64,000 nucleotides of DNA from Chrysomallon squamiferum (GCA_012295275.1 CM022677.1:14048832-14112831); one strand, 5' to 3'. Counted from the first letter of the stretch, positions 1-11,190 are shown. Numbers and translations are program-made. The notes: generated by a model not told the origin, from the sequence alone.

Positions 1-753
1 GTTAATGTATTAGATATTACTGACAGTTATAAATGATAATTCTACATGGCGTCATGAAAATAAGCGGTTTAATTACTTATAAAAAGAACAAGATGAAAAT
101 TAATTATGAGCAGTGATATTTACAGTTTGAAGGTTAATTATGTTGAGAAATGTTAATCTCATATTTGATTAATTATCGTATATATTTATATCAGGTTATA
201 TTGAAAAATATCAGAGTTAATTCCCTGGAATCACGACAATGTGTACTGATTAGCTGAGAACAAAGAAGGTGAACATGTCATTTTATTATGCGAAGTTTAT
301 TTTTTTCATTACAAGGTGTACATCAGCGCAAGTTGTATAGTGTAATATATTTTACATTTCTTATTATACCTTATTATTATTAGATATTAAAATAACCACT
401 CAACCAGTAACTATCAATGAGTCAGTGAAGCAGACACCATATTTGTCTTTGTCAACAGCTAAATACAACAACAACAACAACAATAATAACATTAAATATC
501 TGCACTTAATATTTTTATTTTTATGTTAAAACGGAAGCTTCCTATATATGTTTGACGCTATTCTCTTAGTTTCATTAGAACTGTTCTGAGTGCTGATATA
601 AAAATGACTTCGAATTTTTTATTAGGCCTCGTAAAGTTATCAGAGAAATTAGATTTATTCTTAGTGTATTGTTTCTATCGAGATACAAACTAAATACTTC
701 TTTTTTTTTAAAAAGGAGATAATAATGATAATAATAATAATAAATTGAGTTAT

Positions 754-796
<43 letters not shown>

Positions 797-2458
797 AATC
801 GTGAACTTTTATAAAACCACATTTAACTAAAGAATATCGCTGTTTATACTGATAATGTTACCCAATCGATAACAAAATAAAACCCTAGTTTTATCACGTC
901 TGTATTATTTATATGGCATTTAAAAATTATATTAATTAGAGATTATAGGTTATATTATTGAATAAATATGGAATTTCATTCTAGATTATTAACTTACTTT
1001 TCTCAGAGTTTAAACAAAAATAATGATATATTCTTAATTACATAATTTGATAAATACCAGCTGTTACAGAAATGTGTTCAAAGTTTTTGGTAGAGATGTT
1101 TATTGTATTCGTAACAGTTCATTCACATTTATCTTAAAACTGCATTAATAATGAAAAAACAAGGCAAGAACAGAAACGGAAAATTTTTTATTTATTCAAA
1201 AAAATTAATAGTAATAAAAGTAAATAATAATAATAGCAATAACAATAATTAAAAACAGTAAGAATAATATAAAAACAACAACAACAATAACAATAACAGT
1301 AAAATAACAATAACTATAACAATAATAATAATAACAATAACGATAATAATGATTACAGGAAAAAGAAACTGATGGCAAAAGAACAAAACAAAAAATAATG
1401 GAGTGAGGAAGAGGATCAAAGATGAAAATAACATGTATAAGTGAGACAGAAACATGAGGACAAAAAGAAAAAGTATAAAAAACCAACAACATTCTGGCTT
1501 TTGCCTGAGACACTACATAAACTGACACATTTCCTCACAGTCAGTCATTAATCATTCTGCAATAGTAACGCAACAAAATATTTTAAAGTGAGTGCTATCA
1601 TCCAAATATTGAACTAACAGGCTTAGAGATCAAATTCTAGCTACACCTTCTATTCAGAATTAATTATAGAGATGTAAAATTACTACTCTCTCTGTTTAAC
1701 TCGACTTCTAACATTCTAAGACTATTGTGAGAATATAGCTAAAATGCGCTTAAACTATATTTTTACAATATAATAAAATCAGCTCAACATATGTATTGTT
1801 TCCAAAAAATAAGAAATAAAAAAACATAAAAAATATAAAAAATAAAAGATACAGCATCTCTTCTGCATCAGCTGTCAGATTCATATCCTGCTCTGTCTCA
1901 ATAAAAGGACCGCAAGTAAATGGAAGGGTAGAACTGATCACTGGTAAACATTCTCACTTATGGTTAATAAAACTGATTATCATATTTAGGGAGATATTTA
2001 GGAGAATTTAATGCTGGGTTACGGCTATGACAGAGGTGTCTGTGTCCTATGTCGTCTGGAAGATAATCAGACTGGGTATCTGAAAATGTTACAGTAGATG
2101 TTATAGTACTCAGTATTCACTATATCTTTTGAATCCAATAACTGTGGACATTTTTCTGAGATGCAATTAGTCACATCTTCTGACTGAAATATTTAAACAG
2201 TATTAAAATAACAAACAGATTTCTTAATATGAGAGATAATTATGCAGGACACAAATGGCCAGTCGCCAGGTCACCAAATGCGACCAAAGTTCTGTTTAGT
2301 TGATTTGGAAGTAAGAAATATTATGGTTAGTCGCCCCTAAAAATATTATTTGGATGACCTGTTTTTTTTAAGCTAAGCACAAGATAATAATTTTATAATA
2401 ATTTTATCGAAATATTGATTTCACATAAAACGAGTGCCCATAGTTCCATAAGTTGGAC
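1..2458. other. AT-rich non-coding DNA
   Basis: I see no exon here. The stretch is AT-rich with short simple repeats: a (TA)n run near 757-792 and degenerate AAC/AAT runs near 1205-1345. The small open frames on the minus strand in that area come from these low-complexity runs (Tyr/Ile/Val/Cys-rich) and are not believable proteins. Confidence 0.6.
757..792. repeat. (TA)n microsatellite
   Basis: An uninterrupted AT dinucleotide run of about 35 bases, preceded by a short (AAT)n run near 724-743. Confidence 0.9.
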
Positions 2459-2825
2459 GTATCGGCTTACATAATTTGCTAACACCTATTTATAAACAGT
2501 ACGTTAAAGGATTATCGGTTGGTTAACGGAACAAGTTATCATAGGAGATAACTCTGAAACTAATTGTTTGCTATTGTTTTTCCTTTTCAATTCCACCTTT
2601 AATGGGCTAAAGTGAAATCAACGAGCAAATTTAGCGAATTTTTAGCGCTTTACATTAATAATTATCGGTTGGTTAACGGAACAAGTTAACATGGAAGATA
2701 ACTCTATAACCTTGTATTTGCTATTGTTTTTCGTTTTCACACGCTAAACTTTACTCACTGTCATTTCACGTTGCTTTCCTTTAATTTGTATTTCTTTTGA
2801 AAAATCCAAGCGTTTAATACTATAA

Positions 2826-2888
<63 letters not shown>

Positions 2889-3027
2889 TTCCATTTTTGT
2901 CAAGGTTTGTTTGTAAATGTCTTACCAGCTGATTTGTATAACTAGGATTAAATTTTTGTGGCGATTTTAATTAATAAAGAATTTTCGTATTTAATTTTAG
3001 ATGTTGACAAATTAAGGTAAGCCGATA
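2459..3027. mobile_element. Candidate non-autonomous element with terminal inverted repeats (MITE-like)
   Basis: The left arm (2459-2488) begins GTATCGGCTTAC. The reverse complement of the right arm (2997-3027) begins with the same 12 bases, and the following ~18 bases still align (TAATTTG, then AACA-CTA) with a few mismatches. Between the arms there is no coding frame, a long (ATT)n run at 2826-2883, and a direct repeat of about 78 bp (2511-2588 and 2661-2738, both beginning ATTATCGGTTGGTTAACGGA). I could not find a clear target-site duplication, so the outer ends are uncertain. A foldback structure of other origin is possible. Confidence 0.45.
2826..2883. repeat. (ATT)n microsatellite
   Basis: An almost perfect ATT trinucleotide run of about 57 bases inside the inverted-repeat-flanked element. 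Confidence 0.9.
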
Positions 3028-3707
3028 CTTTTAAATTATCGAACAAACCTTTGATCTGACATAAATATTTGCTACAAACTTATTAATAGTGGCTCTTGTG
3101 TTATAACTTATAGAAACAAAAAATGATGATCCAAAAAATACTTTTTAGGCGACTAAACTATAATGTTATTATTTTTTTATTTCGAGCCTTGTGCTTACTG
3201 ACATAACGTGCTTATATATTTTATTGTTTGTTTACAGCATTAGTCAGAACACTCAGAGCATTGCAAACTGAGTGGGGTAACAGAGAGAGAAAAGAAATCT
3301 GGCAGAAGAAAATTAATTCACACATGTGAAGACAGAGAAAGAATAATTCAATTTCTGCAGCATTTTCCTCAAGATTATGATTAATTTTGTCTGAGTCAGT
3401 CGCAGGATTCAAAGAGAGAAATTTGAAACTACTGTCTGCATGTGAGACTGAATCTTCACTTTGGAGGGAGAATCAACAGACTGCTATTGCACAGGGTAAG
3501 AATTCATTTGAATAATGTGTAATTTTTCTAACAGATTAAGTGATATTTACTGGAATCTGTTCTGAAATATATTTAAAGGAGTAAATATAATTTTAAGGAT
3601 ATTGTATTAATTCTTAGATTAATTGATTTTATATTGCAGTATGTTTTTGTTTGTTATTATAAATTTTGTTTTCATTTTTATTTTTAAGAAAAAGCTATCT
3701 TCTTCAG

Positions 3708-3838
3708 TTTCACTTGTCAGTACAGAAAGTTCACATTCCAAACAGCCCAAATCAGCCAGAACCAGTTTACTTCCTTGTGCCAAGAAAATGTGGAACTTTT
3801 AAAATATCTTCTGAAACTGTCAGCAAATCTATCAGCTG
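3708..3838 (+). pseudogene. Possible 5' exon of the MCC homologue
   Basis: A pyrimidine-rich acceptor (cttcttcag) precedes 3708 and a good donor (ctg/gtgagt) follows 3838. The frame starting at the second base is open throughout and reads as coiled-coil-like sequence (it contains QISQNQFTSLCQENVELL). It ends in phase 1, and joining it to the exon at 5567 continues in frame as SAEIGNEINAEFS before a stop. That phase agreement is my main support. The match to vertebrate MCC N-terminal coiled coil is weak. No convincing exon further upstream was found, although a donor-like site ends near 3491. Confidence 0.35.
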
Positions 3839-4388
3839 GTGAGTCAGTTAATCTGTTAATTAATTAATTTATATAATTATTTTGTGTTGATATATTTGTT
3901 TTTTGTTTTGTTTTTACTGTGTATGCTATTTATTTTATTTTTTTGACCTATGTGTCTGCTATTTTATGTTATGTTTTCGAATTTATTTAGTCAAACACTT
4001 GTTTGAATTTAAGTTTGGCTCTCAGTTTTTCACTGTTTGCATCAAGATGTTTTTAAATGTAAATTCAATGAATTTTCAATGAATGTGTCATATAGCATTA
4101 GATGCTCACTGGAAAAATGTGTACAGAGAAATAAGTAATGTTTCATGGTTTCAGAAATTCCACAGCTACAGTTTGGTGTTGTGTATATTTTGTGTTTGAA
4201 TTTGATTGTGTTTAGACTGGTGGAGTAGCTGATTCTGAGTTTGGTAATGTTGTTATATAGTTTGTTACTAAAATGATTTTGGGTTTTGATGATGAAAGGG
4301 GTAACTAATGTTTACTTTATTTCTTTACTATTTGCTGATTGCAACATTCACCCACTCCAGTCTCCATTTCAATATGGCTGACTGTTGT

Positions 4389-4454
4389 TTAAAAACTAGA
4401 TTGTAGTGAAAGGTGTGTTTTAAAACTAGATTGTAGTGAAAGGTGTGTTTTAAA
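4389..4454. repeat. 31-bp tandem duplication
   Basis: Two adjacent copies of a unit containing AACTAGATTGTAGTGAAAGG, with almost no divergence. It lies in the intron between putative MCC exons. Confidence 0.85.
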
Positions 4455-5189
4455 GGGTTGATCAGGGCCTAGATCCTTGATGAGATGGATTTTAACACAG
4501 TATTTTAGTATCTGTAGGTTTTTGTCTGTATTTCAAGTGTTGTATGTTTTATTCTAACAGGAGACTGTCAGGCAGTGTGATTTTTGGTAAAAAGTATTTA
4601 CAAGATGTGATTATCTTCTGTATGTGGCATCCGAACTTGGCTCTAACAATTTCAATGATTTTCTTTGTTATTAAATTGTTGTCTATTTTTGTTAATGCAG
4701 TTTTTGTTTTTTGTTTTGTGTTTAGTGGCAGCTGAGTCTAGCATGTTGATAAGTGAAGTGCTGTTTTGATTGTGTTTCATGTACTTGCTGAAAATGTGCA
4801 TATTTTGCATATTTGCAAGGTATGAGAACTGGCTGGAGTTTCTATGGTGATGGACACTGCAGTAGCTGCATGCTAATGACTTGAGTTATGTCACTGTGTA
4901 CATTTTGTTGTGTGTCTGCAGGTCTGTCAGAGACCTCACTCAGGTAACTGTGACCTCATTTCTGTCTGTTGGTTGATGTAGCTGTCAGTATTAATTGTTG
5001 TCATGGCAGGTTTGTTGTTAAAGGTAAGTATGGTCCAGTAGATTGATTCCCCCCCCCTGTTTATGTCTGTGTGTGGATGTGTTTGTGTGTATGCAATACT
5101 GAGACAAAATTACATGTGGAATTACATAATAACAGCAGATTAATGTCATCAGGTCAGTAGTTTTAGTCAGATGTGAAATAATATATAAT

Positions 5190-5460
5190 ATGAGTTTGCT
5201 GTTCTTCACTGTTTTTAATGCAATTTAAACATGTATTGAAACAGTATAGTGTAGCTGGAAACATAATGAAATATTATAAGTTTGTCATTATTCAGTTTAA
5301 AGTGTGTTTGCTGTTCTTCAGTGTTTTTTTAATGCAATTCAATAACATAAATGAAACAGTACAGGTTTGTTATTTTTCAATTGTAAAATATCACGAGTTT
5401 GCTGTTCTTCATTGATTTTAATACAATTTAAACTTATAATGAAACATTACTCATTTACTT
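5190..5460. repeat. Degenerate ~100-bp tandem repeat, three copies
   Basis: The phrase GAGTTTGCTGTTCTTCA or a near variant recurs near 5190, 5309 and 5396. Each is followed by a run like TTTTTAATGCAATTTAAAC and then ATGAAACA. It lies in the intron upstream of the exon at 5567 and is not coding. Confidence 0.7.
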
Positions 5461-5566
5461 ACTGTCAGAATGAATTAAAAAACGTACAAAATAACTGTAT
5501 ATACCCAAATTATAATTGAGAATAATTATAAATTAATTTAAAAATATATATATATATTTTTTTTAG

Positions 5567-5867
5567 AAATAGGTAATGAAATAAACGCCGAATTTTCCTG
5601 AGTTGTCACTAAACTGGAGTCAGCCATTGCAGAAAGAAAATACTTTCCCTCCACGATGTGTCTGATGATCGCAACATCATTCAACGTCTCAGAGAAGATG
5701 CTGAAAAGCACAATGCTCAAAGTATCTGCAGGAGGAGGTGAACTCACTGCGAGTAGAAAACAATGCTCTACAAGAACAGACAGACAGACAGACAGGAAAT
5801 AGAACTTATACAGCTACGTAGCCATATTGAATATATCAATGATGACAGGGAGAAGTTGAAAAGAAAG
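5567..5867 (+). pseudogene. MCC homologue, broken coiled-coil exon
   Basis: The acceptor is a T-rich tract ending ttttag and the donor is aag/gtaact. Four in-order pieces read as MCC-like coiled coil, each in a different frame: VVTKLESAIAERK; DVSDDRNIIQRLREDAEKHN; LQEEVNSLRVENNALQEQ; and EIELIQLRSHIEYINDDREK. The last resembles the vertebrate MCC segment around NAIREERDRLRR. A TGA at 5599-5601 interrupts the first piece. Frame changes occur near 5650, near 5720 and at a GACA repeat near 5775-5795, so no single frame is open through the exon. The exon ends in phase 0, matching the next one. Confidence 0.6.
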
Positions 5868-5996
5868 GTAACTCTGCATAATGATTATATTTACATTTTT
5901 CTTTGTAGATAGAATTAAAACACAAAACATAAGTAATCTTAATTATTAAGACTCCATTTTCCTTCAGTTATATAATATGGCTTTTATTACATTTTT

Positions 5997-6196
5997 AAGA
6001 GTTACAGGTTAAATTGTTACATTTTTGTTACAATTGAAACTTGCATTTTTATAGCAGTTGAAAGAGATAGAGAATAAACTGTTACAATTATGTTATAGTT
6101 TAAAGAGTTACAGAATAAACTGTTACTTTTTGTAACAGTTTAAAGAGATAATAAATTGTTACATTTTTGTTACAGTTGAAAGAGTTACAGGATAAG
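5997..6196. repeat. Tandem copies of an intron/exon junction (about 5)
   Basis: A unit of about 40-45 bp reading roughly AAAGAGTTACAG-AATAAA-TGTTAC-TTTTTGTTACAGTT recurs near 5998, 6055, 6099, 6137 and 6174. The last copy spans the real 3' splice site and the first codons (Leu-Lys-Glu-Leu-Gln) of the exon at 6176. The upstream copies therefore hold decayed versions of both the acceptor and the exon start. Confidence 0.75.
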
Positions 6197-6279
6197 TTAC
6201 CTCTGACAGATTTGTCTTCTAGTCCCATGAACAGTCGAACATCAACACCAACAAAGTCACAAGTGAATACAGGATAGAG
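6176..6279 (+). pseudogene. MCC homologue exon with in-frame stop
   Basis: The acceptor is tttgttacag and the donor is ag/gtataa. In phase with both neighbours it encodes LKELQDKLPLTDLSSSP followed by a Ser/Thr-rich stretch ending VNTG. It aligns with vertebrate MCC around VRELQTRLQ and the SSPGRL/NPSTGELS region. A TAG at 6275-6277 interrupts it two codons before the donor. The frame is otherwise kept into the next exon. This is either a true nonsense mutation or a base-call error. Confidence 0.65.
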
Positions 6280-6410
6280 GTATAAATAAACATTTGTTAT
6301 TCATCGCTATAAAGGAATCAATGGAGATAGACACATTTGTATGTTGTGTTTATTTTTATATATGGAACTTTGAGAATATACAAATTCAGGAAATAAGGAA
6401 TTGAAAATGG

Positions 6411-6441
<31 letters not shown>

Positions 6442-6601
6442 AAAAACTTTTATATATGTTATTATTATTATTATTTTTACTTTGTATATTTCTTTCTATT
6501 GTATGTCATGCATTTGCTGCTTATTTACTTATTAAAAGTATTTGATAGTGTTTTAAGTTATGTAAATATTTGTATTTATTTATATATTTATTAATTCACA
6601 G

Positions 6602-6688
6602 GACCACTGAAGGCAATGATCAGTTTCCTGTAGCTAAAATAGCAGAACTGAAGAAACTAAAAATATGTGCTGGAGACAGACCCTTGGG
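6602..6688 (+). CDS. MCC: MCC homologue exon (conserved AKIAE segment)
   Basis: The acceptor is ttaattcacag. The frame set by the previous exon gives TTEGNDQFPVAKIAELKK and then GDRPLG, matching vertebrate MCC SSSSNDIPIAKIAE and DRPVLG in order. The donor appears to be TTGGG/gtaaat, leaving two bases. The next recognisable exon (7523) needs phase 0, so an intervening exon has been lost or missed, or one junction is damaged. The segment is short but the family match is clear. Confidence 0.7.
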
Positions 6689-6910
6689 GTAAATCTCATT
6701 TTGCTTTCTTTCTTTATATATCTGTGTTCACATTGGTGTTTTTATCCCAATAAAACAAAGAGAAAAGAAACAAATCAGATAATTTTATATTTAACATCAT
6801 TTTAATCTGTTCTAATTCATTTGTCAAATCATTTATCCTTTTTTTTTGTTCTTAAAATTAATTTTCAGAATGTAAATTCTTAGAAATGTTTGGACTTGCT
6901 AGTGTTAGAT

Positions 6911-6912
6911 AA

Positions 6913-6947
<35 letters not shown>
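6911..6947. repeat. (CA)n microsatellite
   Basis: A perfect CA dinucleotide run in the MCC intron. The rest of this intron (6689-7522) is AT-rich, and I see nothing else in it. Confidence 0.9.
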
Positions 6948-6949
<2 letters not shown>

Positions 6950-7522
6950 TTTTTAGCAAATTTATATCTTATGCTTAACACATTTAAAACTTAAATTGGA
7001 ATATACTGACAGTATATTGTTATCTGACTGAATAAATGTGAAAAACAAAATTAAAAGTTTGCAGTGATACTGAATAACTTATAGACATGTTTTTCATAAT
7101 TTCCAGTATGATGTTTTAATTCATTAAAATCTTTTTTTGTTTTTGTTTTGTTTTTTTATGGTGGTAATTTCAAATCATATCACCTCACAATAAAAAAGAA
7201 ATTGACAGAAAATGATTCACTGACATATTTTTCAATATTTCAAGTATGAATTTAATGGATTCTTAAATTTACAAATGTTTTCCAACTACAGTCATTTCAA
7301 ATCAAATAACACAAATAAATACAGTTTTAACAATAATACATAATTATTATTCATTATTTTTAACCTTATATTTCTGGCTTTAAGGTAATACTGTTTCAAA
7401 TCAACTAAAATAAATATATTTTTTAAGAAAATAACACAGAATAAGTCATTGATATATTATTTTTCATGACATCCAATATGATTTTAACTGAGTTTAAACT
7501 TTGCTTATTTTTTCTACTTCAG

Positions 7523-7704
7523 CTTCCAAATACAAAATTAGCCAAACATTTAGTGCAGAGTTTACAGGGCTGTTCTAACATGCAGGAAATTGTTCAGACT
7601 TTGTATCAGGTGACAGAGGCATTCGAAGTAGAGGCATGTTCTGCTGGAGAGTGAGATGGGAGTTTTGTTAGCTAACTGTAGAGCTGCAGGACTTGGAAGT
7701 CTGG
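7523..7704 (+). pseudogene. MCC homologue exon with frameshift and internal loss
   Basis: After the acceptor (ttctacttcag) the frame reads LPNTKLAKHLVQSLQGCSN, then MQEIVQTLYQ. This is a close match to the MCC segment VAEHLAHSLQDCSNIQEIFQTLY. It then jumps to EAFEVEAC, and the homologous sequence continues one frame over as LLESEMGVLLANCRAAGLGS, matching MCC LAESEQSLILGQFRAAGVGS, up to the donor ctgg/gtgagt. Relative to vertebrate MCC, roughly 80-90 residues between QTLY and the second part are missing, and a one-base shift occurs near 7640. The last frame is in phase with the exon at 8858. Confidence 0.7.
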
Positions 7705-8282
7705 GTGAGTTTACAACTAAAATTCTTTTTTAAAAATATATTATTTCAGTAACTGCTACATCACTGAAATTCATTCTTCTTTTATACGTAAATGAAGTTA
7801 ATTTTTGTATGTGTGTGTGTGTGTGTCTTTACAATTTCAGTATTAGTGATTATTAATTTCAGAATGTGTGTTGTATGTTTGTGTCCATTTATAAAAATTC
7901 AGTATTTAAATAATTTTCAGTTTGCATGTTTTTCATTTCAGTAAAAAGGATTTAATTACTTTTCTGTATGTTTAATGTTAACTTTCAATATCTGTAGCTG
8001 TTAATACATAGACAATGAAATTAGCCTAATGCACAGATGCTGAAAATAGTATTATATTTACATTATTATATTTACAGTATTATATTTTATATCTGTGTAT
8101 TTTAGTGTAAGTTAATTTTTGACATCTGTACATGTTAGTGTTTTATGCTAAATTTTACTAAATGTATATTTGATTTCAATTAGTGTATGTTAATTTCATA
8201 AATCTTTATTTTAATTACAGTTAGACTGCATATGTTAATTTCAGTGCCAGCATACTGATTTCTGTAAGTGTGTGTGAGAAAG

Positions 8283-8285
<3 letters not shown>

Positions 8286-8342
<57 letters not shown>
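8286..8342. repeat. (GA)n microsatellite
   Basis: A perfect GA run of about 56 bases inside the MCC intron, just upstream of the 50-bp splice-site-like array. Confidence 0.95.
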
Positions 8343-8344
<2 letters not shown>

Positions 8345-8410
8345 ATTTTAATAAGTCTTTATGTTAATTTCAGTAAGTATTAATTTTACCAAGTCTTGAT
8401 GTTAATTTTG

Positions 8411-8857
8411 CTAAGACTGTATATTAATACAGAAGTGTATTTTCTCTGTGTTTATTTTCAGTAAGTGTGTATATTAATACAGAAGTGTATATTCTCAGTG
8501 TTTATTTTCAGTAAGTGTGCATATTAAAATAGAAGTGTGTTTTCTCTATGTATTTTCAGTAAGTGTGTATATTAATATAGAAGTGTATTTTCTCTGTGTT
8601 TATTTTCAGTAAGTGTGCATATTAATACAGAAGTGTGTTTTCTCTGTGTTTATTTTCAGTAAGTGTGCATATTAATACAGAAGTGTGTTTTCTGTGTGTT
8701 TATTTTCAGTAAGTGTGTATATTAATACAGAAGTGTATTTTCTCTGTTTATTTTCAGTAAGTGTGTATATTAATACAGAAGTGTGTTTTCTGTGTGTTTA
8801 TTTTCAGTAAGTGTGTATATTAATACAGAAGTGAGTTTTCTCTGTGTGTATTTTCAG
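8411..8857. repeat. 50-bp minisatellite of 3' splice-site-like units
   Basis: Eight units of 45-52 bp, each holding TATTAATACAGAAGTGT, a T-rich tract and TTATTTTCAG/TAAGTG. The TTTTCAG motif recurs at about 8455, 8507, 8557, 8607, 8657, 8706, 8751 and 8802, and the ninth, at 8851-8857, is the real acceptor of the next exon. Every unit therefore contains a credible polypyrimidine tract plus AG, followed directly by a TAAGTG donor-like sequence. Similar diverged phrases (aatttcagtaag) are scattered back to about 7850. Confidence 0.9.
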
Positions 8858-9050
8858 CTGATGAGTCAGGGGAGTGTGAGGATCAGGTGGAGGTGATGTC
8901 TATACTACAGAGAGCTCATCACTCAAGGAAGTCTGCTGAAGGCGTGGCTCGACATCTACTTCACAAACTGGACAGAAGCTGTGGAGTTCACACCACACCC
9001 TGTACTTCTCACCCCTGGGAGGATCTGTCTTCTAACAGCAGAACTGCAAG
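8858..9050 (+). CDS. MCC: MCC homologue exon (HSRKSAE segment)
   Basis: Using one base carried over from the exon at 7704, the frame reads ADESGECEDQVEVMSILQRA, then HHSRKSAEGVARHLLHKLDR, then SCG and HPWEDLSSNS. This aligns in order with vertebrate MCC GDENITQMLKRAHDCRKTAE, LLMKLDGSCGG and QPWESLSSNS. No stop occurs. The acceptor is the last member of the 50-bp array. The donor aag/gtggca is weaker than consensus. Two bases carry over and join correctly to the next exon (Ser codon AG/C). Confidence 0.85.
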
Positions 9051-9323
9051 GTGGCACTTTACTTGAAGTCTTTTTATGTTATATGGACTTTGTTTTCTAT
9101 TATTTTATATTTAGTTTTGTAAGTACTGAAACTGACTTTATTAATTAATATCTTTTTTTTACTAAGATAAATTTAGATTTTGTAGTTTATTAAAGTGTAA
9201 TTAACTATCTTTTTAAAAGGATTTCACCTAATTATAGAATTATAAATTTCAAGTTGATTAACTGTTTTTTCCATGACTAGTGATAATCTTTACCAAACCA
9301 ACTTTTCATTTTGAATTGTCCAG

Positions 9324-9558
9324 CACATCCAGTTCTACGGCCAGCTCAGTGGACACTGACTTCACCAAACTGGATGAACAGAGATTGCGTGAGTACATTC
9401 AGTCACTGAAGAATGACCGGGCAGTGGTCAGAATGACCGTCATGGAGCTGGAGAGTTTACACGTTGATCATCTGCTTGACGAACCCAAGAAAACTCCAGA
9501 AGCTCAAAGACTGGATTTGGAAAATGCTGTGTTAATGCAGGAGCTGATGGCTATGAAG
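9324..9558 (+). CDS. MCC: MCC homologue exon (conserved TEFTK/ELESLH core)
   Basis: The frame fixed by the previous exon reads STSSSTASSVDTDFTKLDEQ, then RLREYIQSLKNDRAVVRMTV, then MELESLH, and ends RLDLENAVLMQELMAMK. This is among the best conserved parts of MCC (vertebrate: SSTASSCDTEFTKEDEQRL, QQLKNDRAAVKLTMLELES, DLENAVLMQELMAMK). It is coiled-coil throughout. The acceptor is ttgaattgtccag and the donor is aag/gtcagt. It is open from end to end, and the exon finishes in phase 0. Confidence 0.93.
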
Positions 9559-10002
9559 GTCAGTGTTACTAAATGTGTTGTTCTGTCTGTATAAAAATTC
9601 CTTGCTGCTAATCTTAAAAGAGAATAACCCATTATTTTTGGTGAACAGGAGTCTTCTCTCATTGTGTTTGTGTTTTTAACAATTTGAATAAATATAAAAA
9701 TTGTTTTCTATTTTTGTATTGTATTAATCCTTTTCATAGTCTTTTATCTTTGTTTTATATTCAATTTATTTAAATATATTTTCTGTGATTCTAAATAGAC
9801 TGAACTTTATTCTTAACATTAGAATAGCATATTATTAAAACTACCTTGAGGTTTTGTACTATATTAACTAGTATTTCTGTTCTTTTGATTTTATTAATGA
9901 CACCTTGGTCATTATTTTGAATCATGCTCTATTTGTATTAAAGCATTTTCTGAATTCTGGACAGACTCAATTTACTCACCTTGTTGTAATTTTGTTTTTC
10001 AG

Positions 10003-10179
10003 GAGGAGAAGGCAGAGCTGAAGGCTCAGAACTTGATGGAGAAGGAGAAGAGAGCTCTGGAGTTGAGACTGAGTGGTAAGGAGTCACAGGAGCAGGCCTA
10101 CAGAGTACAGATAGAGCATCTCAAGTGTGAGATCTCAGAGCACCAGCAGAGACTGGGCAGAGACGGCAAACACAAACAT
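10003..10179 (+). CDS. MCC: MCC homologue exon (EKEKRALEL coiled coil)
   Basis: The acceptor is a T-rich tract ending tttttcag. The exon encodes EEKAELKAQNLMEKEKRALE, then LRLSGKESQEQAYRVQIEHL and KCEISEHQQRLGRDGK, matching MCC EEMAELKAQLYLLEKEKKAL, REAQEQAYLVHIEHLKSEV and the following variable linker. The 3' end is less certain. I place it at cat/gtgatt because that keeps phase 0 with the exon at 11184. The Ser-rich linker of vertebrate MCC is much shorter here. Confidence 0.88.
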
Positions 10180-10430
10180 GTGATTATCTCTGTTTTATCT
10201 ATCATTTTATCTGTTCTAAGTTAGACAGTATATATATATATAAACTATATATATATATATATATAAAATTATATAATTATATAAACAGACTGGGCAAACA
10301 CAAACGTGATTATCTCTGTTTTATTTGTCACTTTATCTCTTCTAAGTTAGATAGTAGATATATATATATAATTGAATAAACAGACTGGGCAAACACAAAC
10401 ATGTGATTTTCTCTTACTTGATCTAGCAGT
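10145..10430. repeat. Tandem copies of the exon end and 5' splice site
   Basis: The phrase CAGACTGGGCA(..)AACACAAAC-GTGATTATCTC, followed by TGTTTTAT, spans the end of the exon at 10179. It recurs in the intron near 10286 and 10382, separated by (TA)n runs. The extra copies hold an exon-like end plus a donor-like GTGATT. This mirrors, on the donor side, the duplicated acceptor units elsewhere in the gene. Confidence 0.75.
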
Positions 10431-10974
10431 TAGACAGAGATAATTATATAAACAGGGGAACCAAATATAATAATAACATACACAGTAGATATGTCACATT
10501 ATTTATTTTATTATTTGTCACATGTTTGTGTGTTTTAAACCTGATTTAAAAAGAGAAAAAATCAAAATAATATTTATAGAATATGTCTGTTTATTTTATC
10601 ATGTAAGTATTCTAAATAAAGTGACTTGTTCATATAAACAGAGAAAACGAAATAATAGAAACTTACTATATAGATCATTGTGTCATAACTACTGATACTG
10701 TTTATCATAGTTCTTTATTATAATTTTAAATTGTATCTTTCTAAGAATACTGAGTATTATAATACAGAAATGTAATAATAATAGGCAATAATGATAGATT
10801 ATATCATAATATTGATTTTGTATGCCATAACCACTGATACTCTTTTTTCATAATAACTTTTAAATAATGATAATAATTAATTTAAAACCTTTGTTATTAT
10901 TAAATTTTAAATGTTTTAAACTTTGATTCATCAAGGTGTTAAGGTAAGGAACAGACAACATTCATAATTCTAAT

Positions 10975-11190
10975 TTTATTATATAACTGAGTTTCAATCA
11001 ATTATCATCAGGATGATCATGATAATCTGATAATTATCTATAATAATTCTATTGATATAAATCATTACAATTTTAATTATATTATTATAATCAAGTTTTC
11101 ATTGATTATCATCATGATAAAGATGATAATTTGATAGCTTTCATAATTACTAAAGTTCTTAATGAATAATTGTTTATCATCAGGATGATG
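10975..11190. repeat. Tandem copies of the acceptor of the DDEDDE exon
   Basis: Versions of TTTCAATCAATTATCATCAG followed by GATGATCATGATAAT occur near 10992 and 11100, and the last one (TGTTTATCATCAG, then GATGATGAAGATGATGA) is the real junction at 11184. The period is about 90-100 bp. Confidence 0.7.
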
